Of a DNA stretch of 64,000 nt, positions 1-13,088 are shown piece after piece. A program made the translations under genes and the position numbers. The notes below the pieces were generated by a model. The model was not told the DNA's origin. It saw only the letters and a program-made list of their open reading frames with translations, and ran no database searches. The stretch is from Brienomyrus brachyistius (Eukaryota > Chordata > Actinopteri > Osteoglossiformes > Mormyridae). The stretch lies in NCBI RefSeq assembly GCF_023856365.1, contig NC_064549.1, positions 9,875,608 through 9,939,607 of the forward strand, in the 5' to 3' direction. Position 1 is the first letter of the stretch. Each line of letters begins with the position of its first letter.

Positions 1-986
1 GCACGATGCAAATTAAAGCAGAACCTCTCGGACTGCAATTAGAAACAACGCGCACGTATACATCAACTGGACTGAATTTTTTTTTAAAAAGCACATCAGA
101 CTTAACAGCATGGTTTAGGAATTTAAACACAGTTACGTTTCGGGACAAATATTTTTAGAAGCTTCTGTCCAAAATACACAATGTGACTCCTGGATTGTCT
201 GATTCTGCTCCGGCGCTGCAGCACGACTGAAGCCCTTATTTGGGAGCAGGAATGTAGAAAACGCTCCACCTCAATCGAGGCGCGCCCCGGCTTTCCATCC
301 AGCCACGCTATTCATTATCCGCCCGAATCAATAAAAGCAGCGATTAAATCCGCATTAACCTCTTCCTTCCAAAAAAGGGAAGCCAGAGAACTATAAAACT
401 TGATGGAGATCTCGGCTGTTCCTCAACCTCCCCGGCCAGGAGAAAATGAGATCTAGCCACTGATTGATTTGCACATAAATGGAAAGAGATGAACTGTTGC
501 CTAAGATGTTGGATTTCTGTGATTATTATCACTGGTAATGATTGATAACGTGGACGCTCAATGCGGGGGTGTTATTGCTCATGTAGCCAGCTGATAGCGT
601 TCGAGTTTCGAGACACACAGAGCTGCATTTAGCATCTGTCCGGAGGAAGAGCGACGGCTCGTTCGGGCATGAAAATGTAAACGTGACAGTGAGCATCCTT
701 CTGGCTGATTACGACTGACAAATTGATACCAACTTATTGACTGGGGAAAATAACATGTATACAGGTCGTTGTGTGTAGGCACAGGGCAGGAGATGGGTGT
801 CATCACATTGGGGAGACACTGTTGTTCAAGAACAGGCCGTGTCCAAATCTGTCCCCCCTCCCCCAACAACATCACCTTCAGCCTTTTTTCAACCAATAAC
901 ATCGCAGCCCTCATGCGCTTCGATGTACAGTAAACGAACAGAGACACCTAAGGATTTGAAGTTGCTGTTACCTAAGCCCTGTGTGG

Positions 987-987
<1 letters not shown>

Positions 988-1021
<34 letters not shown>
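988..1021. repeat. GT microsatellite
   Basis: About 17 uninterrupted GT units. Confidence 0.97.
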
Positions 1022-1022
<1 letters not shown>

Positions 1023-3560
1023 ATGTCCTCTACCTGACAGCTCTGTGAGTGGCAGCAGAGGTTACGTAAGGAGCCACAGTGGGTCAGGGTGGACAGGCAG
1101 AGTGGAGACGGGGTCAGCGGGGTGTGAAACAGAGCAGGCTGACGCTGACACTCACGATCAACCTCCTATCTGTCTATCTGCCGGCTGCTGGAGCCGTCGG
1201 TCTGGATCACACCGGTCCGCTTTCTCCTGTCCTGCCTCTGATCCTGCCCTTCACCCATGCATTTTTTCCCCTAGTACATCCAACACATGTACACCTCACG
1301 GTTAACGTCAGCCCTGTCAAACCCACTGTAAGAAATCCAACGGACACATCAAACATGCAGATATCTCCTGGGTCCCCAAAATAACGGGAGCGCCCAAGAT
1401 AGAGGCGGCTTCATGCTTGGCAAGCGAAAACACACCCAGCCTAAAAGTCATTCGCGATTCCAGATCCTGACTCAGGACCTACGCAGCTGGTTCTAACATT
1501 AAAGAACCTGTAGATCGGTTGCCTCTCCTGCATCTGTATTCACATACTTTGACGGTTCGCCGTCTGTCAGCTCATTAACCTTTGCCTTCTACCTGCAACC
1601 ATTTAATTCCGATAAAGACGCCATCAATTTCATGATAAATAGAAACACGCATTTGCTCATCGAATCCCGATGTCCCGTTAGCTTGTTTTAAAGCTTTTCT
1701 GCTTAAAAGATGAATGACCAACACATGCAGTAATATATTAAGCGCTTTCCTCTTGTCTCTCTGTACAGGTCTTGGTAAAAGCTAGTGGTTGCTTGTCACC
1801 CCTTACTTGGAACCACCTGTTAGTGCCATAAAAGAGATTTAGATTGAATCATCTCAAAGGTTTGCTAGATTATCACAGCTGTCATATGAGTTTGATGTGT
1901 GACACGTAGATTGTGCAGAACTTACTAGTATGGGTTTGCCTCCAGAAGGAACATCTCGGACCTGCAAGGGCGGTGATGTATCAGTCCCACAGAATGCTCT
2001 GATCTTTGACCACGACCTGCTCCGCTCAAGTTGCTGCCTGCTCAGAGCTTATCAAAGTCACATTGTAGCTTGCAGCGATTCGCAGCGACGAGAACAACGG
2101 ACGCCCGGAATTATCAGTCACGGGTCGAGAAAGAAAGACGCCAACTTGGCGAAAGCGAGGCGGCACCGGGCAACATCAGACTAAAACAGGAGAGAATATT
2201 CCGGGCCACAGACGCTGACGTTCGAGGTTTCCACTTTGTCACCCAAGAGCAGACGCGAGAAAGCAAAATCTGACAACAGTAACTGGGGTTTTCGAAAGGT
2301 TCCAGCTTAGTTTGCAAAAAAAGTGCTTAGTGAAGTTGCATCTTCGCTTATATTTTCCTTCGGTCAACACAGAAAATGAAAAGACAATATGAAGGAAAAT
2401 AAAAATCGGAGTAATGAAGTTTTCATGGGAGGCGTGTGAATGAATTACTCTTAATGGTGATTTGCCAAATCTCATATAAATAACCATCATATTGATTTCA
2501 CACTGATTGTACGATATACGACCTCTGGTCCCATTTTCGCTCTGTTCTGGCAAAACAAAACCTTTTACCCAAAGACTCAACGGAAAGCTAAAAACATCTA
2601 AAACTGTCCTGCTAGCAGGCAGTGAAACATCGAACAGCCAGCATGCACTGTCACTTTGTGGATGGTGCTCGCTTTACTAAGCTGCTGCTTTAGAAAAACA
2701 CAAAAACACACTTCTTAAACACAAAAAGGGCTCTGAGTGCAGTCCTACATAAGCTGCTACAGCCCATGTCTGGTACAGCGAGGTGCCAAAGCATCAGAAT
2801 AATGCTTCTGGCCCTGTAAAATCCCTCAACACTGTGGTAGTTACACTGAAATGTTTACTGACACGACGTTAATTACTGAAATGCTCCACAAACAATGCAG
2901 CACTCTGGGAAAACCCCAATTAACACTGCAGCGTGGGAGATGTCAAAGTGTTTTGCATGAGAGAGCCATGCAGGGGACCGAAAGTCGGCGTATCCGGATG
3001 TGAACTCACCTGCTGGGCATGTCCAGCGCCGAGCTCCTGCTGCTCTGAGGTGTCCCCCCCTCCCTAGGACACTGCTAGTTGCCCACCCCTCCCCACCCAC
3101 CCACCCCAAGACTCCCCGTGCAGCCGATCGCTGTCCCAGTCCCGGACCGCGGACACGTGCTCACTCGGGGCACGGTCACGGACCGTGACCCCACCCCCCC
3201 GCCCCCCCCCACCTCCACCCCCCCCCCCCCCTCCCTCCCTCCCCACCAGTCTCAGGAAAGTGGCGACCGGGCTGGCACGCACTGCATGTGTGTGAGCGCG
3301 TCTCTGCGCGTGTGCGTGAGAGCGTCTGTGTGTCCTCTGCCTGCTGCAAATGTCCGGCGCGGGAGGTCCTCCTGCGCCTGAGCCTGGGTTTGGCAGGCGC
3401 CCGCTGTGACAGTGTCCCTCCTGCAATTGCCCTCACTCCCAGGAGACCCCGCTGCTCGTCATGTCTCCCTGGGAAAGCACTGGCCGTCTGTCTGCTCTCC
3501 CTCCCTCTCTCCACAATCACTAGTAAATATAAAAGGCATGCTTGTACTGCTCCTGCCCAG

Positions 3561-3626
3561 GTCTCTCTCTCTCTCTCTCTCTATTGCTCTGTCTCTCTCT
3601 TCCTCTCTCTCTCTCTCTCTCTCTCA
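3561..3626. repeat. CT microsatellite, interrupted
   Basis: CT-rich run with TATTG and TTC interruptions. A second CT run lies at about 3,806-3,850. Confidence 0.95.
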
Positions 3627-4669
3627 TTTACCCCTCCTCCTCCAGCCTCTTGCTCTCTCTTTCTCACTGTCAAAGCTGCCTTTCAAATGCTGATTAGCAC
3701 CCTGGGTAAAAGAGAGAAGAAGAGGTGGAGAGAGGGAGGGGTAACGTGACTGAAAACAGGAGAAGATTCCATCACATCCAAACATATTCGACACTGTTTC
3801 CACTTCCCTCTCCCTCTCTCTCTTTATCTCTCTCTCTCTCTCTCTCTCTGTTACACGCACTCACAGATCATACACACTTAAGCACTTTTAGCAAGCGCAA
3901 ACAGCAAGTCAACTGGCAAAAATTTTTTATAAATAAACTAATAAATTAAAGCAGGAGACTCCATGTCGAGAAAACCAAATACGATCACAAATGCCGTTCC
4001 ATCATTCCGATCCCCCTTGTTCATCCTTTTCTCCTTCCCTCCCTCCCCCTCTCCTTCATTCATTCCCCTTGCCCTCAAACACTACTCAGAATATTGATAC
4101 ACCCTCCTCCCCCCTCCTCCCCCTATCATTCACTCTCTCCGCTGAATACTGATGGGTCGTCTGCTCCGTGTCTTGGGTTCCAAGTTCTCTTTATTTCGAC
4201 TGTTGCAGGAAATAATAAGAAATAAACGACATGAACGGAAATAAGCAAAGCCGAAGTGATAAGCTATGGTTAAGTGCAGCTTCAGGTCGTTCGAAGCTGG
4301 CAGCAGCTGAACCAGACCTGGAAAAGTTGCGGATACAGTCGTGCTCTTGGATCTGCAAGACTTTCGGGAATGAGAACAGGCTGAGAGTATTAAGGGAGGA
4401 AGAAAAGACGCAATCTAGTCGTGCGCGGCCGCGTGCCGGAGAAGCAGCGGGTATCCGACCCCAACACCGGGGTCAGAATGCCCTGGCAGTGTCCCGCTGT
4501 GGGGGCTGATTCTCAGGGAGGGGGTCCACACAAGCTGGATGTGAGACTTTTTCGCTCAGATACTCTGTCTGGATCATTGGCAAAAGGTGGGATAAAATGA
4601 CAGGGATGAAATATTTACACTCCATATAGACGAAATATCACCAGGACAATTTAAAATCAATCCTAGAAA

Positions 4670-4885
4670 AAAAATGACATCCATCTTCCATAACTGCTTT
4701 CCCAGTATAGGATAGTGGTGAGTCTGGAGTCTATCCCAGAAAACACAAGGCACACACACATACACCCTAGGAGCAAAATAAAGGCCCCAGTCCATCTATA
4801 CTTGGGACATCGAGAGCCTGTAAACTCACAGCACTAGGAATCGCACCCCCAATACAAGCCACAATACAAGCCACTGAGTCACCCA
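4670..4885 (-). repeat. SINE, TGGATGGA-tail family, minus strand
   Basis: On the minus strand the head contains GTGACTCAGTGGCTTGTATT, and the body GGGATAGACTCCAGACTCAC runs into a TTATGGAAGATGGATG tail. It is diverged from the copy at 15.1 kb. Confidence 0.5.
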
Positions 4886-5297
4886 AATTTACAGATGATG
4901 TATGGAAAATATACATATGTATGACAATATATTACACGGACTGTATTACAAATCAGTTAAATTTGTCTACAACGTTATAATAGCCATATTTATATACAAA
5001 TTATGTAACGTTATATATTAGGAAATGTAATATATATACAATTATATAAAGGCACGTGTAATTTATGGCTTGTATAATGAGACCCCTTTTGTCAAGTTTG
5101 GTGTGAAGGACAGGCCACGCTCTGCTTTTCCCGCTACCAGCCCATCAGGCTCACGCGTGCTGGGCCTCATCTATCACCTGGTCTGCGGGGCTAAGGCTGT
5201 AATTACAGCTCTCAGGGCTGCTGTGCTGTGCGTGCTGTGCGTGGCAGTTAAACGGAAGCACGCCGGCTAATGCCAACCTCTGCTCTGCCTGTGTGCG

Positions 5298-5336
5298 CAG
5301 GGTGTGTGTGCAGGGTGTGTGTGCAGGGTGTGTGTG
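5298..5336. repeat. 13-bp tandem repeat, three copies
   Basis: CAGGGTGTGTGTG is repeated head to tail. Confidence 0.85.
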
Positions 5337-5384
5337 CGCCGCGTGGATTTCCATGGCTGAATCCAGTTCGCTGTCACGGTACCA

Positions 5385-5552
5385 AAGACATGCGGTCAGG
5401 CAGACTGGCATCTCTAAGCAGCGTGGCCAGAAATGGACTGGCATCCCGCCCAGGGTGTCCCCTGCCCCGGTTCCTCAGGCTCCCGGGTATGGACTCCATA
5501 CTCTCTGTGACTCTGGATAAGCTGTTATAGAAAATGGAGGAGTAGATGGATT
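5385..5552 (+). repeat. SINE 3' portion, TGGATGGA-tail family
   Basis: AAATGGACTGGCATCCCGCC and CAGGGTGTCCCCTGCCCCGG, then TGGATAAGCTGTTATAGAAA and a short GATGGA tail, match the 3' half of the SINE family seen at 15.1 kb. Confidence 0.55.
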
Positions 5553-5835
5553 TTTTTTTGTTTGCACAAAGCCGTCCTCCATTATCGTTAACCCCGAGTC
5601 TCTGCCCTTAACAATCACGCCACTGGGCATCCACCATGGCAACCAGCAGAGGTACCCTAAACCTCCCAAAGCAGACAGCAGAGAGCAGCCCTGGCTGGCA
5701 CCCTTTCTGCACTCCAGGAGAGCTGCTGACACATGCTGTGGACCCCTGCCAGTTGATACCTGGGTGTTTAACAAGGCCGTAACACCTTAGGGTCTCTTGT
5801 TAGACACGTAGGCAATCCCCTCACTGCTCACCCCT

Positions 5836-6370
5836 TTCCTGAATGGGGTACAGATGTGTGAACCCCCTTCCTGCATAGGCTACAGATGTGTGAGCCCCCT
5901 TCCTGTGTGGGCTACAGATGTGTGAGCCCTCTTCCTGCGTGGGCTACAGATGTGTGAACCCGCTTCCTGCGTAGGCTACAGATGTGTGAGCCCCCTTCCT
6001 GCGTGGGCTACAGGGCTACACATGTGTGAGCCCTCTTCCTGTGTGGGCTACAGATGTGTGATTCCCTTTCCTGCGTGGGCTACAGATGTGTGATTCCCTT
6101 TCCTATGTGGGCTACAGGTGTGTGAGCCCCCTTCCTGCATGGGCTACAGGGCTACAGATGTGTGAGCCCTCTTCCTGCGTGGGCTATAGATGTGTGATTC
6201 CCCTTCCTGCGTGGGCTACAGGTGTGTGAGCCCCCTTCCTGCGTGGGCTACAGGGCTACAGGGCTACAGATGTGCGAGCCCTCTTCCTGAGTGGGCTACA
6301 GATGTGTGAGCCCTCTTCCTGAGTTGGTTACAGATGTGTGAGCCCCCTTCCTGCATGGGCTACAGATGCA
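5836..6370. repeat. Minisatellite, about 32-bp unit, about 16 copies
   Basis: The unit is CTACAGATGTGTGAGCCCCC then TTCCTGCGTGGG, with copies varying in GTGATTCCC/GTGAGCCC and GCGTGGG/TGTGGG/GAGTGGG. Several units carry an extra ctacagg duplication (near 6,010, 6,146 and 6,250), which makes the array uneven in length. Confidence 0.92.
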
Positions 6371-6704
6371 TGGGCTACAGCCCCCTTAGCATTTCCTAAG
6401 GCTCAAACAGGAAAGGGAATAAACCAGGGTGTATTTATAGCATAGCTAGAAACTCTGCCCCCCCCCCCCCCCCCAATCTCCCAGGTATCCATGTCTCTAC
6501 TGCATACCTGCTTTGGGTCAGGGGTCCCACAACACAGAGGTCACATGGGGGCGTCAGAGTTCGAGTCTAGAGTCCGATAGAATGAGATAGAAATTAAGTT
6601 AATTTTAGAAAGTTTCCGGTGTTTATCACACTCTTAAAGCGACAGATGCAGAGGACAGATGTACATCTGGGATTTTTTTTCCCATTTTCGCATGAAGGAG
6701 GTAT

Positions 6705-6790
6705 CCCTGTCTCTCTCTCTTTCTCTCTCTCACAGTCTGAAACCCGCCCTCCCTCTCCCCCTTTCTCTCTCTTTCTCTCTCTCTCGCTCT
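6705..6790. repeat. CT-rich microsatellite
   Basis: Interrupted CT/CTTT run. Open frames on either strand here are low-complexity artefacts. Confidence 0.92.
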
Positions 6791-7051
6791 CCCTCCCTCC
6801 CGCCTATTCGATATTCCAGCCTTGTCCTCCTGCGGTCTCCAGCACAACTTTTCTGTCCTGGGTTCCCGATTTCCCACCCCAGTGCTGTGATCAAAGCCCG
6901 CAGGCCGGCATCGCCCCAGGCTAGGGAGAGAGGGACAAAGGGGATGAAGAGGTGGTAGGGAAAAAAATGTAAAGAGAAAAGGCAGAGTAATGCAGGTGCG
7001 ATTGGAGGGAGCGAGGAAAGAGAAGGCAGAGAGAGCCAGCAAACTGAGTGG

Positions 7052-7097
7052 CACTCGTCACTTTCACACTCGTCACTTTCACACTCGTCACTTTCAT
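7052..7097. repeat. 15-bp tandem repeat, three copies
   Basis: CACTCGTCACTTTCA is repeated three times without change except at the end. Confidence 0.9.
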
Positions 7098-9284
7098 GCC
7101 GAACGCCAAGCAGCCAGGTCTTATCTGAAGGCAACATAGCTACGTCCTTGAAGCCTGGTTTCGCTCACTACTTTCCGAAAGAATTGACTCAGCAGGAAGT
7201 AGAATCACACTTGATGATAATCCAGGGGGGAATAAACTAAACCATTGGCAGTTCAAACGTCTGGTTTTGTCTAGTTCCTGCCATTGTTCCTGTTTTCAGC
7301 CTTAATAATCTATTTCCTGGTGATACACTTAGAGTCTCTCCTTACGTTTAGCTGAGGGAGGTTGGAGCTGAATCCTGGTATCGATTTGGCCCACCATCCA
7401 AAAAGTACAGCAGGTTGCTGGCTAATTATCAAAAAAATAAGCAAACTAGAACCTATTAAGGAATGGTCTAAGGTAGGTTATCAGACACTGTTACCCCAAG
7501 TAACATACATTTCATGAAGCAGGATAAGACTGTCCAGGGAGTAATTGAGGATTAGGGGCCTTACTCAGAGGCCCAACGGTAAAATCATTCCGCTGTTTCT
7601 GGGATTTGAACTGCCAACTTTTGGACCACAGACACAGCGGTCTAACCTGCTGAACCTCACCCCCACCCAGTGACAGAAAAGGAGGGGTGTCTGTAAAACC
7701 CGGACGCAGACATGGGGGGGTGTATCATCCCTGCAGGGCTGAGGCCAGAGATGACAGTAGCACCCAATCAGCTAACACATCCCACTAATTATCCCAGGCA
7801 ACTTTAATGCAAGAGCATATTTTTTACTGGCAATTTATTACAATTATCAGTGCATATCACAGTAGGTACTAACAATTAAAAATCACAGCACGTGATGATT
7901 ATACTTGATCGGTCTGTGCTAAAACCCAATCTCCAGTCATCTATACCAAAGACAGAAACTCTAATAGCGCTTCTCCACTGGCATGCAGGAACCAGGCCGT
8001 ACCCAACCCGGGTCACGAAGGGACACTAATTACAGCACGGTTCCAGCTTGCATCGATTTTCCACTGCAGACAGGTCAGCTCAGTAAAGGCGTTCGAGAAT
8101 TCGGAAATGCATCAATACATCACGGTGCGCAATACTATTAATAATGAATAATATATAGAATATGCCCTTTTTCCCTTCAGATAATCCATGGATATCAACG
8201 CAGATCACCGGTCTCTATGCATTTTGATGAATCAGATGGTGGTATGGCGCAGGTATGGCTCACATACTCTGAAATAGAAACTTGTCCTTTCATGCTTTGG
8301 CTTTGGTACGGCTTGGTTCTTGGTGACAGTGGAAAAGCACCGTAAGTGCATCACGCACCTGCCAAAGCCCCTGGACAAAGCAACTAGCGTCACTGCGTAA
8401 TACATGAACCGCAGCTAGTGATCGGACTGATTCCTCATATGAGCAAAATCCTCGCATATCAATCCGAGCCTACTGAGACCCCTCAAAGGCAAAGCAGGTG
8501 AGTTTTCAAATGACGGTTTCAAAAGAGGGCTACAGGCAGCTGGGATGGGGGGGTGCAGGGACCAGGGGATGACAGACCCTGACTTAAAACAAAGGCACAG
8601 GCCTGTAGCCTTAGGGATTTATAATGACAGGTGAGCAGGCCCAATCAGACAGCAAACGTCACTTTGACAAAATCTGTATACACCTGTTATAAACTGGGGG
8701 GGGGGGGGTATTTTGGCACTAATTTGAGTAATGAATAATGCAAACAAGATACATTTTTTTACTTTAAATACATAATTCGTATATTTCTGGCACTGAAATA
8801 TTAGTAGTTAGTAAAGATGCTTTACTATAATTCTAAGAAAGTTTCATTTGAAAAAAAATACATCTTTGCTAAGGCTGACAAGTCTTTAATGGGGAAAAGT
8901 CATTCGACTTTCTCTGGGCAGGAGGGCAGACAGAAGCGCGTGACAGAGAGACGGAGGGATGAAATGGGGATGACAAATTCGGATGGAGGTGGAGACGGGA
9001 TTAACAAAATGAGTGGGAAAGAGGGAAGACAAAAGATGGCGAACACAGGGAAAAACACGAGGGCCGACAGGCACGGGACAGCCAACGAAAGGTGGGGCTC
9101 TGGCATTAGGCTGGTGAAATAGGCCTCAATTTTATATAATAATTGAGAATAAGGCACAGGTGATATGAAAGGAGTGGAACCCCACCTCACTTTGCCCTGC
9201 CAGCCTCTATCATGTCCTGTATAGCAAACAATCAACTCTACTGCTTGGCAATTTCCAAAGTTCTTGGTTGGAGCTCTGATGAGG

Positions 9285-9536
9285 GAACATCCATCTGTCT
9301 CCCATATGCACTCTACCAGCACAGGATCGCGGTGGGCAGACCGCCTCCCTCAGGGTGTACAAGGCAGGAATCCATCACAGGACACACAATCTGCCAGTAC
9401 AAGCCATTTAGAAACAAGTCAACTGCAGGCACGTTTTTGCAGGAAACCCAGGGAGAATATTCAAGCTCCAGAGGGGATTTGAACCCCTAACTTTGGAGGG
9501 ATGAGTTAACATTGCCACTAATTATACCACGGTGTT
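9285..9536 (-). repeat. SINE, TGGATGGA-tail family, minus strand
   Basis: The minus strand reads GTAACACCGTGGTATAATTA, then GGGGTTCAAATCCCCTCTGG (B-box-like), CTCCCTGGGTTTCCTGC and a tail containing CAGATGGATG. This is a diverged SINE, not a gene. Confidence 0.55.
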
Positions 9537-10983
9537 ACCCTTAAGGAAGGGTGGAAATATGATGTAAATGACCTCACATTACAGCAGTAGCTGTCATGCT
9601 AGAATGGTACAAAGATACATTACAATGTAGTGGCACCTATTTCCAAATGACAGACCCTCTAAAACCTCATATAAATTGAAATATACTTAACATACTGTGT
9701 GTTTGGATTACTTCTTCTGCCTAGATACAGTATTCTGATGGTGCCACAATGCTTCTGAGAAGTTTTATCAAGGCACGGCTCTCATCCTGGCTGAAGCAAT
9801 GACAGAAACAAAGGACAGCAGTTGTCAGTTTTACATAGGCATGGTCACGCCTGCGTTAAGTGGGCTTCCCAGACTCATTTTGTTTTTTTTAGAGGATTTT
9901 TGTTGTGTTTCATAAGCAGCGATTTGGTGAACCGAGAGGGAGCCTCACCATGTGAGTTTGGGAGGCCCAGCGGTGAGCGAGCCCCAATAGCCTCAACTCC
10001 GAACGTTTGGCGGCGATGACACTTACTGTGGGTTAGTCCGACTGGATGTGCAGCTCAATCCATTTACACACAAGACTATAGCAAATGAAACAAAGCCTGA
10101 CAAATTTCATAAAATAATATAAAGCCCCTCTTTCATTTTAATGACCTACTGGCGTGAGTGTGCTGTACCCACGTGGGGAATCCTGACGGACAATTTTAAT
10201 CAAAATGCAATTTTTACCACGGACATGGTATTTAAAAACTTAGTTTTTTTTCCCTCAATCGGAGTGTTTTGCCATGGACACGGTTACCCGTAACCAGATG
10301 GGATGGCGATCGCTGGCTGCAGCTCCCCCTGATAGACTTCACCATAATCTATGTAGCAGCACTGCAGTTCGAGTGGTGTAGTGAAACTGTAGAGAATATC
10401 TGAATTGAAACTGTGGAGATTATCTGGATTCTTTTGGGCTGGCAGCTCCCACTGTTATAGATAAGCCTATTCTGACATGAACAGACCGACTAACAGAAGA
10501 AAATTTACTGTATAGAGATACACAAATAGATATAAGTGCCGACAAAGTACAGAGGTGGAAAACTCGACTAAACGCAGAGTTTCCATCTGTCAGATCCTCC
10601 GTGCCAGTTGTTTTCTGACCTAAAGCGTAGCGTCCGTGTATCAAAAGCGAATCTTCAGCATAATCCCATTGCTGTTTTACAGCGTGCCCACATCTCTGTA
10701 ACACTATCATTGAAATGTGCCTCCTCGGATTTCATTTAAGCCTCCGAATAGGTTGAGAGGAGCAATGTCTGCAGTAGGCGGGCGGGGGGGGGGGTGAGGG
10801 TTTGTGGGCTGTAACCATGACCCCAACCCTTGGGCCTCTGGAGGAATTGGGGTCTATTTGTATCCAGACGTGACTGCCTGGTATTACAATACCCCCCCCA
10901 GCCTCCCCCGTTCTGACAAAGACCACTAATTATAAATAAATTAAAAACACGACAGGATAGGATAGGGGGGAGGGAGGCTGTGT

Positions 10984-10986
<3 letters not shown>

Positions 10987-11022
<36 letters not shown>
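10987..11022. repeat. GA microsatellite
   Basis: About 17 GA units. Confidence 0.95.
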
Positions 11023-11023
<1 letters not shown>

Positions 11024-12219
11024 GAGGGGATGAGGAAGTACTGGGGGGGGTAACAGAAATCCAGGTGGGGGGGTGAGGAAAACAGATAAGAAATAAAGAG
11101 GAAAGTGGCAGAGGACAAAAGTGGAGAGAATGAAAGAGACAGAAAGAGAGGAAGAGAGGAGACCTGAGACTAAGCGAGTGGAACGTAAAGATGCTGCAAA
11201 CCCGCCGTGTGGCCAACGTGCCGATTGGGGCAATTATCAGATCAAGACGGACGGAAGGAACCGGAAGCTAGAAAACCTGCTTGGGTTTTCAGCGCCGATT
11301 CCCAAGAATGAATGGACAGTTTAGTCAAAAACAGACTCATTTTACAACACATGTAGAACTAGAAGCTGATTTAGTTATTTGAATGGAAAAATAGTTGAAA
11401 GTTAGTTGAATATATACAAGAATGTTATTTAGGGAACTGTAACTTTAATTATAAATAATTAAGGTCAAAGTCTGTGTGCAACTTTTTTCCGTAACACATT
11501 GTCCCGTGATGGATCAGGATACGACCCAGGGAGATTCTCAACTTGCGTACTTGACTGTACTCGTGTTCTCATGTACCATTTTACATCATATTCCATTGCC
11601 AAACACCAGTTCCAATAGTCATGAACCGAAGTACAGAGGATGGTAAAAATCCCTGGATGTCGGTCTTGCTCCACCCTAAATATCAAGGATACTTCGGCTG
11701 CATCCTCACCAAACGAGACCAATCCCATGATTCACAAAAACGCAATGCCAAGACCATGATTATAATCTTTGTGTTCCTGGTATTGAGAAACACCCCCAGA
11801 GTGTCCCTTGCTCTGTGTGCCGTGCTCCCAGGGATGGGCTACCGGCTATCTGCGCCCCTGACCTCCATAAGCCGCTGAGGACGATGGAAGGATGACAAGT
11901 AATGAATATAAACATCAAATATTTAATCACAAAAAGTCCAATGGAAGGGGGCAGGGGAGGCCAAAACTGAGCTGGCCAATTGGGATTACCTGTATAGACT
12001 AATAAACAGAGGGCCTAGGACCCCTGAGTAGGCTATCTTAGTAAGAGCCTGATTAAAAAAACATCCACATGCAGATCTCCGCTCACATCATTCCTCTGGG
12101 GAACACAGACGGCGCTGGCTTTTACTCGACTTACCTCTGAAACAGAGTCAAGACTGGGCGAACTAGTCATTCCAGGAAGGGTTCTGTGTGCAAATCAGTT
12201 CATAAATAATAACCGTCCG

Positions 12220-12463
12220 ATACCGCAAGCCGGGTGCTTTCCAGAAACCACAGCGATGCCAGTTCATCACCGGGAACACACTCACACTATGGGAAATTTA
12301 CAGACATCAACCTAAATGTGATTCCGGACGGTGAGTGCCCAGGGGAACCACAAGAACTGGATAATATGCAGACTCCATACGCAGAACCCGGGCTGGGAAT
12401 TACACTCGCAGCCCTTGAGGTACGAGGATAAAGTGCTTCCCACTGAACCATCGCGCCGCCCGA
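12220..12463 (-). repeat. SINE, TGGATGGA-tail family, minus strand
   Basis: On the minus strand the head is CGGGCGGCGCGATGGTTCAG with CTGCGAGTGTAATTCCCAGC. The body runs through TGGAGTCTGCATATTATCC and GATGAACTGGCATCGCTGTG. Confidence 0.55.
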
Positions 12464-12897
12464 CTTAAAACCTATTGGTAAAACGAGAAGTGTGTTTTAG
12501 GAATCTGGAATTTATAGGACTTATTCAGGCAAGCTGTTTTCATAAAAAATGAGTATGTCATATTTCATCACAGCCAAAGCAGCAATTCGCTAATATAGAT
12601 TTCATTTTTAAACAAACAGATTGGCTACAGTAAATGAATCAGCACTGGCGAAGAAACAGAAAATGGCACTAAGTAATATACTCTTTACTGAAACATACGG
12701 CGGTTATGCGAAAGGGATCTGCGAAGCTGTACTGACACTGAAGACCTGAGCTGGAGGGGCGGAAGCCCATTCATCCAGCTTCCAACTGCATATCCAGTAC
12801 TGGGCTGTGGGGAGGGAGGGAGGGGGGGGGCGGAGCCTATTACAGATGCTGTAGGGCACAGGCCAGCGGAAAAAGGGGATGCGCTGTGTGGCCAGGT

Positions 12898-13045
12898 GGG
12901 CGGCGTGTGGCTCAGCCGGTTAGGCCAGTGAGCGGAAGGTCGCCAGTTTGAGCCCCGGACTCGGCAGAATAGTTAAATGTCTGTGGAGATTTTGTGCGAG
13001 GCCCCTAACCCCCTGAAACGCACCACTGGCTTCGGATGAATTGTC
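12898..13045 (+). repeat. tRNA-derived SINE head
   Basis: GTGTGGCTCAGCCGGTTAGG and GGTCGCCAGTTTGAGCCCC look like Pol III A and B boxes of a tRNA-derived SINE, followed by GAGGCCCCTAACCCC of the body. The 3' end is lost or very diverged close to the Tc1 copy that follows. It does not fold as an intact tRNA gene. Confidence 0.6.
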
Positions 13046-13088
13046 AGACCCTGCACTCGGACCTCAGGCTTCAGTCTCAAATGTAAAA

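Larger units (their letters stand above)
1..5297. other. Intergenic, left part
   Basis: No gene is seen. Contents are a GT microsatellite, a CpG- and C-rich block (3,000-3,470, with a 14-base C run at 3,218-3,231), CT microsatellites, a diverged SINE (4,670-4,885) and an AT-rich stretch (4,900-5,060). Open frames of up to about 150 codons here come from CT/GA or C-rich low-complexity DNA. Confidence 0.6.
6371..13088. other. Intergenic, repeats only
   Basis: No gene is seen. There is a 17-base C run (6,458-6,474), CT and GA microsatellites, G runs (8,696-8,708 and 10,784-10,794) and SINE relics (about 9.3, 11.8, 12.2 and 12.9 kb). The rest is unremarkable. Confidence 0.6.

Noticed and set aside
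3526..3536. TATAAAAGG as a plus-strand promoter
   Set aside because: Only CT microsatellite and no gene follow downstream; one TATA-like match is not enough.
3288..3860. Several Ser/Leu- or Arg/Glu-rich frames
   Set aside because: They are translations of CT/GA microsatellites.
12898..12968. Intact tRNA gene
   Set aside because: The A and B boxes are SINE-like and the arms do not pair as a full cloverleaf; the SINE body follows.
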